A DNA stretch of 64,000 nt from Kitasatospora fiedleri (GTDB lineage: Bacteria; Actinomycetota; Actinomycetes; Streptomycetales; Streptomycetaceae), in contig NZ_OX419519.1 in assembly GCF_948472415.1 (NCBI RefSeq), forward strand, positions 1,922,001-1,986,000, written 5' to 3'. The position numbers were made by a program, and so were the translations under genes. The notes under the pieces were generated by a model, which had not been told where the DNA came from, made no database searches, and saw only the letters and a list, made by a program, of their open reading frames with translations. This document shows, piece after piece, positions 15,457 to 25,300 of the stretch; within the stretch, counting starts at the first letter, position 1; every line of letters begins with the position of its first letter.

Positions 15457-17093
15457 CTACTCCGTCCAGACCGCGGCCGCGGTGCGGTCGTCCGCGTAGC
15501 CCTTGGCGCGGACCTGGATCTGGCGCAGGAAGTCGACGGTGCCCGGCGGGTGCGGGTGCGCCCAGTGGCTGGAGAGGAAGTGGGCGACGGCCGGCTCCTC
15601 GGCGATCGGCGCGGCCAGGCCCGGCGTGCACAGGAGCAGGATGTCGCCGGAGGTGGCCGGGACCAGGCGGAAGCGGAACGGCCGGGGCGCGGGCGGCGCG
15701 GCCGGCGGGAGCGGCGGCTGCCCGTCGGGGTGGTGCAGCAGCCGCGCGGCGTAGGCGTCGATCCAGTGCCCGGAGCGCAGCAGGTAGAGCCCGCCGGGGC
15801 CGGTGCCGAACGCGGCGCGGTGGGTCGCGGCCGGGTCCGCCGACATCAGCAGGCAGTGCAGCGAGGCGGTCTCCTCCGGCGGCAGCCCGGACGTCCCGTC
15901 GCCCTCCCCGTGCTGCGCGGCCTCGTGCGCCGTCTCGTAGGCGGCCGTCTCCGCGGCGCTGCGCAGCTGCACCACGGCCTGGAGGGCGATCCGCTGGAGG
16001 CCGTAGCGCAGGCGGTCGCGGGCCCCGGCCCGCAGGTCGGCGGCGAGTTCGGCCCGGCTGCGGCCGATCGCGGCGGCCAGTTGCCGGGCCGCCTCGCCCG
16101 CCGCGACGGACCCCCACTGGGCGTTGGCCCGGCGGGCGGGCGCGGCCAGCACGGTGAGCACCAGCGCCTCCTCGCCCTCGCCGAACCGGACGGTGAGCAG
16201 GGCGTCCGTGCGCGGCTCGCCCCGGTAGCGGGCCGAGTCGCCGCGGATGGACACCGCCCGCAGCGTGGTGCCCGCGAACCGGGCCCCGTCGACGGCCATG
16301 TCGGGCACCACCGCGGCCAGCCCCGCCGGGTCGGCGGCGGGCAGGCTGGTCGGCTCGGGCGCGTACGTCGGGGGCCGCTCCCCACGTGCGGCACCGCCGG
16401 CGCCTGCGGACGCCCCAGCCAGGGCGCGGACGCGGCCCGCTCCGGCGACGGGGCCTCCGCGACGACGGTCGGCTCGGGGCGGGGGGTGGGGCGGGTGCGG
16501 AGGCGGGTGCGGGCTCCGGCGTCGGGACGGGTTCGGACGTCGGCGCGGGGACGGGCTCGGGTGCCGGGACGGGCTCGGGCGCGGCTTGGGGTTCCGGCTG
16601 CGGCTCAGGCTGCGGCTGCGGCTCGGGCTCGGATTGCGCGACCGGTTCCGCTTCCGGCTGCGTCCCCGCCTCCGCTTCCGGGCCGGTTGTCGGCAGGTCC
16701 GTCAGGGTCGGCGTCGGCGCGGGGGCGGCCGGTTCCTTCGAAAGGTCGGGCCAGGCGGCCTCGGCCCAACTGCGCGGCGGCGGACCGGGCTGCGCCTCGA
16801 CCGCCGTCTCCACCGCCTCCCCGGCCGCACGCTCCGGCGCCTGGGCCGGTGCCGGGACCTGAGCGGGTTCCGGTACCGGTTCCGGCGTCCGGACCGGTTC
16901 GCCGGCCGAGGCGTCCTCCTCCGGGCGGCGTTGCGGGGATCAGTCCGGCGGCGGTGGTGAACCAGTCGTCGACGGTGCCGGTGCCGGCGTCCGCGGCGGG
17001 GGTGTCGGGGAGGGTGCCGGCGGGGCCCGCGTAGACGGTGTGCCACCAGGCGTCGTCGGGACGGGGCTGCCGGGGCGGGCCCTGCTCGTTCAA
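15457..17093 (-). CDS. PP2C-like phosphatase domain protein with Pro/Glu-rich linker (three frame breaks)
   Basis: TTG 17093, with AGGAG seven bases upstream, starts LNEQGPPRQPRPDDAWWHTV. A long Pro/Glu/Ala-rich linker follows (EPQPQPEPQPEP, EPVPAPEPVPAP). The C-terminal 280 residues are PP2C-like: DMAVDGARFAGTTLRA, GDILLLCTPGLA and the final KGYADDRTAAAVWTE. The frame changes three times. Near 16919-16925 one extra C (or two missing bases) is needed; at the G6 run 16481-16486 one base is missing; at the C4 run 16380-16383 one base is missing. Homologous sequence continues across each break, so consensus error or very recent damage is likely. No membrane segment is evident. Active-site aspartates look incomplete, so it may be a pseudophosphatase. 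Confidence 0.7.
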
Positions 17094-17334
17094 CTGACCG
17101 CTCCTGATCCGTGAGGGGGGCCGGACGTCAGGCCATTCTTGCGAAGTGCGACGACGGTGTCCGGGATTCGGAAGATCGCGCGGACGTCCGGGTAGGGTTC
17201 CGGCCACAGGTGGCGCGGGTGGGCAAGGTGCGGGGGCGGGTGGGCCCCAACAGGGCCTTCGGGGGCGGGGCCGTGGGGCGTTCGGCCGGAAAATGAGAGC
17301 CCAAGGGGGGCATCGCTTCACCCGATCGGCTGAT

Positions 17335-17340
17335 TAATAT
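17335..17340 (+). promoter_or_regulatory. -10 element for a probable leaderless transcript
   Basis: TAATAT lies so that transcription starting about seven bases on would begin at the A of ATG 17347. There is no ribosome site in front of that ATG. A good -35 is not obvious. The rest of 17094-17334 shows G-rich sequence but no further feature I can support. Confidence 0.5.
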
Positions 17341-17346
17341 GTGCGC

Positions 17347-17907
17347 ATGACCGCGCCAGGATCTCGTACCCGCCCCGGAGGAGCCGCATGCGCGGTGCTC
17401 CGTCCGGCGGCGGTGCTGTGGTCCCTGCTGCTGGCCGCGCTGCTCGCGCTGCTGCCGTGCGCGGCGACCGCCGCGACCGCGCGGCCGCTGAGTTCCCCGT
17501 CGGCCGGGCCGGAGGCGCACGGCGCGTCCGCGCAGCCGGGGGCGGTGCCCGTCGCGGGCCCGTCCGCCGGGGCGGTCCGGACGGCAGCCACGGCGGTGCC
17601 GCACCGCCTTGCGCCCGCGCCGGACCCGGCGGCGGAGACTGCGCCGGACCCGGCGGCGGAGGCCCCCGGGGCGACGTTCATCCTGTGCACCGCGGACAAC
17701 CCGGGCCCGGTGCCCGGTCACGGCTGTTCCAGCCACCCCTTCTGCGGTCCGGAGTCGCACCTGCCGAACGCGCCGCCGGAGCCCGGCACGGCCGTCCGGC
17801 CCCGGCTGGTCGCCCCGCCGGTGACGCCCGCCGCCTCGGCCGACGGCACGCCGACGGGGTCGCACCACGCGCCCGACCTGCACGCCCTGCAGGTTCACCG
17901 GTCCTGA
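17347..17907 (+). CDS. Secreted Cys/His-containing hypothetical protein
   Basis: 186 residues. A long signal sequence (positive start, then AAVLWSLLLAALLALLPCAATAATA) predicts export. The mature part is Ala/Pro-rich and low in complexity, then contains FILCTADNPGPVPGHGCSSHPFCGPESHLP, given here in pieces: FILCTADN, HGCSSHPFCGPESH. The clustered Cys and His could bind metal. ATG 17347 is chosen because TAATAT sits seven bases upstream (leaderless start). It is followed by DUF3105 and DUF305 genes on the same strand, the latter with paired-His motifs, so a copper or other metal role is plausible but unproven. Confidence 0.7.
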   Translation: MTAPGSRTRPGGAACAVLRPAAVLWSLLLAALLALLPCAATAATARPLSSPSAGPEAHGASAQPGAVPVAGPSAGAVRTAATAVPHRLAPAPDPAAETAPDPAAEAPGATFILCTADNPGPVPGHGCSSHPFCGPESHLPNAPPEPGTAVRPRLVAPPVTPAASADGTPTGSHHAPDLHALQVHRS

Positions 17908-18019
17908 GCGGAACCCACCGCCGACCGCCGCCCCGCCGCGCGGGGAGGTCGGCGGCTCCGCTGCCCCCACCCCACCGCAGACCGCCGTGCTCGCCACGGC
18001 GGGGACAAGGAAGACATCC

Positions 18020-18760
18020 ATGGGTTCCGCCTCGAAGCAGTCCAACCCCACCGGCCCCACCGGCAAGCAGCCCAAGCCGGGCAGCAAGTCCGCCCAGCAG
18101 GCCGACCGCCGGGCCCGGATCGCCGAGCTGCGCGCCGTCGAGCAGCGCCGCGAGCGCCGCAACAAGCTCCTCACCATAGGCATCTCGTCCGCCCTGGTGC
18201 TCGCCATGATCGGCGGCGGCACCTGGCTGGCGCTGGACGCCAAGGACAAGAACGACAAGAAGAAGGCCGCCGCCGCGGCCGCCGCCGACGCCGCGCAGAA
18301 GGCCAAGGACGACGCCGCGAAGGCCGACATCCCGGGCCTCCAGACCTTCGGCAAGTTCACCCAGAACCACGTCCAGACCGACGTGAAGTACCCGCAGACC
18401 CCGCCGGTCGGCGGCGACCACAACCCGGTCTGGCAGACCTGCATGGGCAACGTCTACGACAAGCCGGTCAAGAACGAGAACGCGGTGCACTCGCTGGAGC
18501 ACGGCGCGGTCTGGGTCACCTACAACGGCAAGGCCACCCCCGAGGACATCAAGACACTCAGCGACAAGGTCAAGGCCACCCCGTACAGCCTGATGAGCCC
18601 GTACCCGGACGAGCAGGGCACCATCACGCTGACCGCGTGGAGCAACCAGCTGATCGTGGACTCCGCCAGCGACCCGCGGATCGACACCTTCTTCGCCAAG
18701 TTCGTGCAAGGCCCGCAGACCCTGGAGCAGGGCGCCAGCTGCAGCTCGGGGGCGATGTGA
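18020..18760 (+). CDS. DUF3105 domain membrane-anchored protein
   Basis: 246 residues. A Lys/Arg-rich cytoplasmic start (about 50 residues) leads into one membrane helix (LLTIGISSALVLAMIGGGTWLAL). A charged Ala/Lys helical linker then precedes the DUF3105 domain (about 115-240; PPVGGDHNPVWQTCMGNVYD, NAVHSLEHGAVWVTY, SPYPDEQGTITLTAWSNQL). The conserved histidines and cysteines face outside the cell. The function of DUF3105 is not established. AAGGAAG precedes ATG 18020. Its ATG-TGA end overlaps the DUF305 start by four bases, so the two are translated together. Confidence 0.9.
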   Translation: MGSASKQSNPTGPTGKQPKPGSKSAQQADRRARIAELRAVEQRRERRNKLLTIGISSALVLAMIGGGTWLALDAKDKNDKKKAAAAAAADAAQKAKDDAAKADIPGLQTFGKFTQNHVQTDVKYPQTPPVGGDHNPVWQTCMGNVYDKPVKNENAVHSLEHGAVWVTYNGKATPEDIKTLSDKVKATPYSLMSPYPDEQGTITLTAWSNQLIVDSASDPRIDTFFAKFVQGPQTLEQGASCSSGAM

Positions 18761-19515
18761 CCGCCGCCCGCACCGGCGAGGGGCCGGAACCGGACGACGA
18801 CGAGGCGTACGAAGCACACGAGGCGTCCGCCGGGTCCGCGTACGAGCCGCAGCGGTCGGCCGCCCGGCGCGGTCGACGGGCGTTCTGGTGGCCCGCCGCG
18901 CTGGCCGCCGTGGTCGCGCTGGGGCTCGGCGTCCCGGCGCTGGTCTCCGGCAGCACCCCGGCGTCCGGCAGTTCGGCGACCGCCTCGACGGCCCCGGCCG
19001 CACCGGGCACCGACTCGGCGGAGGCCGGGTTCGCCCGCGACATGGCGATGCACCACCAGCAGGCCATCGACATGTCGTTCATCGTCCGGGACCGCACCCA
19101 GGACGAGGCGGTGCGCGGCCTCGCGTTCGACATCATCAACACCCAGGCCAACCAGCGCGGCATGCTGATGGGCTTCCTCGACCAGTGGGGCCTCTCGCAG
19201 AACAGCAACGCCAAGCCGATGACCTGGATGGGGCACACCTACGAGGCGCACGACGGCTCGCTGATGCCCGGCATGGCGACCAACACCGAACTGGACAAGC
19301 TCCGTTCGCTCAGCGGCCGGGACGCCGAGGTGTTCTACCTGCAGCTGATGATCAAGCACCACCAGGCGGGCGCGGAGATGGCCCAGGCGTACGTGGACGC
19401 GGGGACCAACGCCCCCGAGAAGCGGCTCGCCCAGGGCATGGTCGACGCGCAGCACGCCGAGATCCAGCTGATGACCGACATGCTCACCGAGCGCGGCGCC
19501 CAGCCCGCTCCCTGA
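18757..19515 (+). CDS. DUF305 domain protein (ferritin-like, paired-His)
   Basis: 252 residues. After an acidic cytoplasmic start (EPDDDEAYEAHEA) comes one membrane helix (WPAALAAVVALGLGVPALV), then an extracytoplasmic DUF305 domain with two MxxHHQxA/G units (DMAMHHQQAIDM and LMIKHHQAGAEMA), a Met-rich middle (MTWMGHTYEAHDGSLMPGM) and QHAEIQLMTDML. These four-helix proteins are often found with copper-handling genes, and the His/Met content fits metal binding. GTG 18757 overlaps the DUF3105 stop, which shows coupling. A strong terminator follows. Confidence 0.9.
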   Translation: MTAARTGEGPEPDDDEAYEAHEASAGSAYEPQRSAARRGRRAFWWPAALAAVVALGLGVPALVSGSTPASGSSATASTAPAAPGTDSAEAGFARDMAMHHQQAIDMSFIVRDRTQDEAVRGLAFDIINTQANQRGMLMGFLDQWGLSQNSNAKPMTWMGHTYEAHDGSLMPGMATNTELDKLRSLSGRDAEVFYLQLMIKHHQAGAEMAQAYVDAGTNAPEKRLAQGMVDAQHAEIQLMTDMLTERGAQPAP

Positions 19516-19575
19516 CGCCGCGACGCGACGCGACCGCAGCGCGCCGCACCGCGTCAACGCCACCACGTCGCCCCC

Positions 19576-19613
19576 GGAGGGCGCCGCCCGGAATCCCGGA
19601 CGGCGCCCTCCGG
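19576..19613. terminator. Hairpin after DUF305
   Basis: CGGAGGGCGCCG (19576-19587) pairs perfectly with CGGCGCCCTCCG (19602-19613), about 60 bp after the DUF305 stop and ahead of the convergent MFS gene. Confidence 0.75.
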
Positions 19614-19690
19614 CGTTCTCCCCGCCGCCCCTCACCCCCCTTCCCCCTCCTCTCCCCTCCTCCCCCTGCCGCGCCCCTCCCCTCCCCCGC

Positions 19691-21115
19691 TCAGTCCCGG
19701 CAGAGTCGGACCGCCAGCGCGGCGACCACCGCGAGCAGCAGCGGGACGGCCCGGCCGCCCGCCGCCGTCCCGGCCTGGTGGACGGCCAGGACCGGGAGCG
19801 CGGTGCCGAGTGCGGTGCCGAGGCTGCGCACCATGTTGACCAGCCCGCCGCCGACGGCCGAGCTCTGGGCGGGTATCGCCCGCATCACCAGGGCGTTGTT
19901 GGCGGGTAGCAGCAGCCCCAGGCCGTAGCCGGTGGGCAGGAGCGCCGCGGCCGTCGTCCACGGGCCGGGTGCGGGCAGCGCGGCCAGGGCGAGCAGCCCG
20001 GTGGCGGCGGTGAGCGCGCCGCAGCGGCAGCGGGCCGCGTCGTTCCAGCGGCGGGGCAGCAGCGCGCCGCCGGCGGTCGCGGCGAGGGCGAACGCGGCGG
20101 GCAGCGCGGTGATCGCGGCGCCCGCGGCGGTGGCGGTGGTGCCGCGTCCGGCCAGGACGACGGGTTCCAGGACCAGCGGGCAGAACAGCAGCAGGTAGCC
20201 GCTCAGCGCGACCAGCAGGCCGGCCCGGATGCCGGGGGTGTTGACCAGGCCGGGCGGGATGATCGGACGGTCGGCGCGGCGTTCCCGGCGGACCAGCGCG
20301 AGCGCCCCGGCGGCAGCCGCGACCGGCAGCCCGGCCACCGCCCAGCCGGGCAGCGGCAGGCCGGAGGCGGTGGACAGTGCGAGCAGCAGCGCGGTGGAGG
20401 AGGCCGCCAGCAGCAGGAGTCCGGCCAGGTCGAACCGTCCCTCGCGGGCGGCGCGGGCCGGGCGGCGGCCGTCCGGGAAGGTGCGCGGCAGCAGGAACCA
20501 GCCGGTCAGCACGCCCAGTGCTCCGATCGGCACGTTGACCCAGAACGCCCAGCGCCAGGACGCGTGCGCGACCAGCAGCCCGCCGAGGGTCGGTCCGAGC
20601 GCCAGGCCGAGCGCCTGGGCGGCGGCCTGCACGCCGAGCGCGGTGCGCATCGCCCGCTCGGGGACGCCGCGGGCGACCAGGGCGACGCTGTTGGCCTGCA
20701 TCATCGCGCCGCCGACCGCCTGCACGGCCCGGCAGGCCACCAGGACGCCCAGGTTCCCGGCCAGCCCGGCGCCGAGCGAGGCCGCCGCGAACACCGCGAA
20801 CCCGCCCAGGTACATCGCCTTGCGGCCGACCAGGTCTGACAGCCGCCCGACCGGGGCCAGCAGCGCGACCAGTACCAGCAGGTACGCCAGCGAGACCCAC
20901 TCGACGGCGGCGAACGCGGCGTCGAAGCGCTCTTCCAGCGCGGGGAAGACGAGCGAGGTGACGCTGGCGGTGAGCTGCCCCAGAAACGCGCCCAGGCAGA
21001 CGGTGCCGACCGCCAGCCAGTGCGCGTGCGGCCAGCGGGCGACGGCCCGGGGGCGGGGGCGTTCGGCGAGTCGCAGGGTGTCGAGCAGCCGGGAGGCGGC
21101 CACGGGTTCAGCCAT
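19691..21115 (-). CDS. MFS drug exporter (EmrB/QacA type)
   Basis: 474 residues with about 14 hydrophobic segments. Motif A is visible (GRLSDLVGRKAMYLGG), and motif C-like glycine/proline patterns occur (GLALGPTLGGLLVAHASWRWAFWVNVPIG). This is the DHA2 group of proton-driven multidrug antiporters. ATG 21115 starts a 30-residue cytoplasmic tail. It is divergent from a MarR regulator 200 bp away, the usual pairing for a repressed efflux pump, so induction by a phenolic or drug-like ligand is a reasonable guess. Substrate unknown. Confidence 0.9.
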   Translation of the reverse strand: MAEPVAASRLLDTLRLAERPRPRAVARWPHAHWLAVGTVCLGAFLGQLTASVTSLVFPALEERFDAAFAAVEWVSLAYLLVLVALLAPVGRLSDLVGRKAMYLGGFAVFAAASLGAGLAGNLGVLVACRAVQAVGGAMMQANSVALVARGVPERAMRTALGVQAAAQALGLALGPTLGGLLVAHASWRWAFWVNVPIGALGVLTGWFLLPRTFPDGRRPARAAREGRFDLAGLLLLAASSTALLLALSTASGLPLPGWAVAGLPVAAAAGALALVRRERRADRPIIPPGLVNTPGIRAGLLVALSGYLLLFCPLVLEPVVLAGRGTTATAAGAAITALPAAFALAATAGGALLPRRWNDAARCRCGALTAATGLLALAALPAPGPWTTAAALLPTGYGLGLLLPANNALVMRAIPAQSSAVGGGLVNMVRSLGTALGTALPVLAVHQAGTAAGGRAVPLLLAVVAALAVRLCRD

Positions 21116-21316
21116 GGGTCAAACATATCTGCCACCGACATAATCGCTCAAGGAGCGTCTCCGCCACCGATCAATGCGCTCTCCGAACCTTCTCTCGTTC
21201 CCCTGCCCTCCCGTCCCCATCCCCTGCCCCTCCCGCCCTGGCCAGGGCACTGTTCCGGCCGGTCGACGGGTGGACTCCCGATGGCGCGCGGGTGGCCGGA
21301 CGCTACGCTGTCCGCC

Positions 21317-21823
21317 ATGTCCTCGCAGCCCCAGCCCGTCCCGCAGCCGCCCGGACCCGTGGACGCGGGTGCCGACGCGCTCGCCGGGGCCCAGCAGCTC
21401 ACCGACGTGATCACCCGCCTGCGCCGGGCACTGCGGAGCTCGATCCGATCCGAGTTCCCCTGGGAGGCGCTGCCGATGGCCCAGGTCGAACTCCTCCAGA
21501 CCCTCGCCGCCTCCCCCCTGCGGGTCGGCGAACTGGCGGCCCGCCAACGCCTCGCCCCGAACACCGTCAGCGGCCTCATCTCCAAGCTCCTGGAGGCGGG
21601 CCTGGTCGACCGCCAGCCCGACCCGGGCGACCGCCGCACCGCCCGGATCGCCCTCACCGAAGCCGGCCACCAGCAACTGCGCGACTGGCAGAGCGCCCAC
21701 GAACGCCGCCTCGCCACCGCCCTCGAAAGCCTCGCCCCCACCGACCGCGAAGCCGTCATGCGCGCCCTCCCCGGCCTCGACCGCCTCGCCCACTCCCTCG
21801 CGGGCACCGACCCGACGCGGTGA
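21317..21823 (+). CDS. MarR-family transcriptional regulator
   Basis: 168 residues. The winged helix is clear: LPMAQVELLQTLAASPLRVGELA, RLAPNTVSGLISKLLEAGLVDR, DRRTARIALTEAGHQQL. It is divergent from the MFS exporter and probably represses it and itself. No clear palindromic operator was found in 21116-21316. ATG 21317 lacks a strong ribosome site. A very strong terminator follows within 10 bp of the stop. Confidence 0.9.
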   Translation: MSSQPQPVPQPPGPVDAGADALAGAQQLTDVITRLRRALRSSIRSEFPWEALPMAQVELLQTLAASPLRVGELAARQRLAPNTVSGLISKLLEAGLVDRQPDPGDRRTARIALTEAGHQQLRDWQSAHERRLATALESLAPTDREAVMRALPGLDRLAHSLAGTDPTR

Positions 21824-21829
21824 CACCGC

Positions 21830-21881
21830 GCCGAACGGCGACGGCCCGCCCCCTTACCGGGGCGGGCCGTCGCCGTTCGGC
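21830..21881. terminator. 23-bp perfect-stem bidirectional terminator
   Basis: The arms 21830-21852 and 21859-21881 are perfect complements around a six-base loop. The hairpin starts seven bases after the MarR stop and lies 12 bases beyond the stop of the minus-strand small ORF at 21893-22036, so it can end both transcripts. Confidence 0.9.
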
Positions 21882-21892
21882 TGGCGGGCTCG

Positions 21893-22036
21893 TCAGGCCC
21901 AGACCCAGATCCACTCACAGATGCCCGGCTGCCCGGCCCTGCCGCCACCAGCGCGTAGCGTCGATATGTCGACGCCGCGAACGAGGAGTCGGGCGGAGTT
22001 GAAGTCGGTGGCGCAGGGGAGCTCGCGGTCGCGCAT
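21893..22036 (-). CDS. Small ORF with Trp-rich C-terminus (candidate signal peptide or RiPP precursor)
   Basis: A 47-residue ORF, ATG 22036 to TGA 21893. It begins MRDRELPCATDF and ends GRAGQPGICEWIWVWA. The last ten residues contain three Trp, two Ile and one Cys, very unlike the rest. Codon use includes ATA, CTA, GTT and TGT, rare in this genome, so it may be weakly expressed or foreign. It follows the large SARP-NB-ARC-TPR gene by 288 bp on the same strand and stops 12 bp before a strong terminator, which supports real transcription. No signal peptide is seen and the ribosome site (GAGG) is distant. It may be a peptide pheromone, a modified-peptide precursor or noise; no homologue is recognised. 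Confidence 0.45.
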   Translation of the reverse strand: MRDRELPCATDFNSARLLVRGVDISTLRAGGGRAGQPGICEWIWVWA

Positions 22037-22323
22037 GTTGCGTAGTTTTCCTCAGTTAGTGCGATGGATACGGCCATGCAGACTGTACCGCCCAATGACC
22101 TTGTTCCACCTCATCAGCCCCTGGAGGCAGGAATGACTCGGGACGCGTCCGCAGTGGACCACCCCGGTCGATGTGGCCCCTCTGACCATCCGCACAGAAG
22201 GAGAAGACATCTGTCACCGTGTCGCCAGATTCGGACGCCCGGTTGCGGCAAGGCCGCCCCGAAGCACACTGGGGCGACTCGGAGCACCGCCGCGCTTTTC
22301 CGGACCGCCTCATTCCGCCGATC

Positions 22324-25300
22324 TCAACCGGTTCGCACCGGCCGCGCACCCGGCTCCTCCGGAGGCTGCGGGCCGTCGGCAGCCCCAGCCGCGAGCGAGG
22401 GTGTGACCTGGCTGCGACCTGCACGCCCCCAGCGCTCCGCGAGCTCGGACAGGCCACGCAGGGCTGCGGCCTCCTCTCGGGGAGCGTGGATCGACCGGGC
22501 TATGGCAAGTGCCCCCGCATAGGCCTCACCGGCCGATTCCGGATTTCCAGCGAGGACGAGAATCCGAGCCTTGGCGATCATCCCCTCGGCCTTATGCTGG
22601 GGACTGTCCAGCCGATGAAATGAGCGGAGCGCGCCATCCAGTAGATGAATCGCCCGATCGAAATCTCCGGCCAGCGAAAAAAGTTCGGCGAGGTTCGCCC
22701 TGGAAATTTCCAGGTCGATTTCCGGGACAATGCCCTCGCCATGTGTCGATACATAATCGAGCGACTCCCTCGCTGCGGATACATCACCACGCCCGAATTG
22801 AAGGCCCGCGATATTCATGGCGACACGGACAGCGGCGGCGAGGTCATCGCACGACTGCAGGACCGGCAACGCTTCGGTCAGATTGTCGAGAGCCTGCTCG
22901 GGTTCGCCCAGCTGGTTCTGCAGCATGCCGAGGTTGGCGAGGGCCGCGGCAGTGGCGGCCGGTGCGGTGCCGAGGCCGCGGAGGGTCGCCAAACTCTCGT
23001 GCTGCAGGGCCAGCGCCCCCCGCAGTTCACCCTGCCGCCAGCGTAGCTGGGCCAGACAGCCCAAGGCTTCGGCGGTGCCGCGGAGGTCGTGGGCGGCCTG
23101 GGCGAGGGCCAGCGCGCGGTGGGCCGATCGGTCGACGTCCGGATAGCGGGCTACCCTCAACGCGTAATGAGAGAGGGCCAGTTGTGCATGCATCTCGGGC
23201 TCTGCGGCGCCTTCGTCGCGCCAGTGATCGGCGGCCGACCGGTGGGCGTCGATGGCCTCCCGCCACAGGCATTCGGCATCGAGCCGGCCATTGATCACAT
23301 GGACCAGTACGGCGGCGGATTTCCGGTCCCCGTCGGCCCGTAAGCCCTTTTCAAGTTCGATCAGGGATGCGGTTTCGACGGCCAGCCAGCCGGGCGCGGG
23401 AACCGTCCGGAGAATCTCGGGCGGAAGGTGGGGGAACCCCTCACCCCCCACCTCGGACAACGCGCCGAGCGACATCCGGTAGCGCGTGGGGAAGCACTCC
23501 ACGTCTGACCGATCTGCCATCACAGTAAGGAAGTTGACGCACCGTCTGATCGTCGCGGACCGCTCCTGGGCGGATTCCTCCCGCAGTTCCTGGGCGGCCG
23601 CGTATTCGCGGACCAGTTCGTGGAAGCTGAACCTTTCGACCGCGTGCTCGGCGAGCAGGCTGTCCGCCAGCAGGTCCTCGATCAGACGTTCCGCCCGGTC
23701 GACGGGGCAGTCGATGAGCACGGCTGCGGTCAGCAGGCCGAAGTCGTTGCCCGGATGCAGGCTCAATCGGCGGAAGGCGACCTGATGGTCGGCCGACAGA
23801 CCGTGGTACGACATGGCGAGGGCCCGGTGCAGGCTGTCCGGCCCGTGTCTCAGCTCGCCGAGGCGGTTGCTGCGGGAGAGTCGGTCGGCGAGGTGGGCGA
23901 GGTCCCACGACGAACGGGAGCGGAAGCGGCCGGCAATGAGGTGGAGGGCCAGCGGGAGATGGGCGCAGCGACGCGTGACGTCGGCGAGCCGGTCCTGGTC
24001 GTCGGCCCGGTCGGGGCCGACCAGGCGGGTGAACATGGCGGCGGAGGCCGCAGGTGTGAGGACATCGAGCGGGACGGTGCTGACGGCGGGCAGCTCAGCC
24101 ATCCGGTGGCGGCTGGTGATCAAGATGAAGCAGGTGGGCTCGGCGGGGAGCAGCGGGCCGATCTGGTCAGGGCCGGCGGCGTTGTCGAACAGCACCAGCG
24201 CGCGGCGCTGGGAGAGCAACTCCCGACATCTGGCCAGGAGTTCGTCGGAGTCGAGGGGAATCTCCGGGGCCGGGACGCCGAACTGGCGCAGCAGGTCGGT
24301 GGCTGCGGTTTCGGGGCTGGGGTCGGAGCGGATGGGGGAATGGGCGGCGAGGCGGAGCATGAAGGCGCCATCGGGGAAGTCGGGGCGCAGCCGGTGGGCG
24401 GCGGCGAGCGCGAGGGCGCTCTTTCCGCAGCCGGGCTGGCCGCTGAGGGCGATCACCGGGAGGGCTGCGGCCCGGCCGGGGGCGCGGGTCGGCCACTCGC
24501 CGCGCGCAGCAGCGGTCAGCAAATCCAACTCGCTTTCTCGACCCGAGATTTCAGGGGCGGGAAGCAGGGTGGAGGGGCGCCGTTCGGGCTCGGGCGGCGG
24601 CGCGGCGGCGACCGGGGACGCGGCCGGGCGGTCGATCAGGTCGGAGATGCGGGCCCGGCGCAGGATGCCCTCGTGCAGTCGGTCGAGTGCCTCGCCGGGG
24701 TTGGTGGCGAGGTCGTCGTACATCCGCCGCCGGATGCGCCGGTAGACCGTGAGCGCTTCGTCGATCCGGCCACAGCCGTAGAGCGCGGTCATCAGGTGGG
24801 CGGCCACCCGTTCGTTCCACGGGCTCTGCTCGGCGAGTTCGGTGAGGTCGGGGACGAGGTCGGCGAAGTGGCCGAGGCGGAGTTCGACCTCGAAGCGGGT
24901 CAGCGAGGCGGCGAACCGGCGGTCCAGCAACTGGCTGCGGACCTGCTGCGCCCAGAGGCCGGGCAGGCCGGCGAGCGGCTCGCCCTGCCAGGTGCTGTCG
25001 GCCCGGCGGAGGACGGCGAGGGCCCGCCGGTCGTCCCCGTCCTCGGCCAGTCTGCGGGCCTGGCGGGCGAGATCGTAGTACAGCTGCCAGTCCACCTGGT
25101 CGGCTTCGGCGTGCAGCGTGTAGGTGCCGGAGCGGGAGACGATCTCGATCGGCGCACCGTCCGTGGCATCGCCCAGCTCGTTGGCCCTGCGCAGGGCCGT
25201 GCGGAGTCTGGAGAGGTAGCCGTGCAGAGTGCTGACGGCGCTCGGCGGGGGGTCGCCGTCCCAGAGCCGCTCGGCAATGGAGGTGACCGATTGCGGGCGC

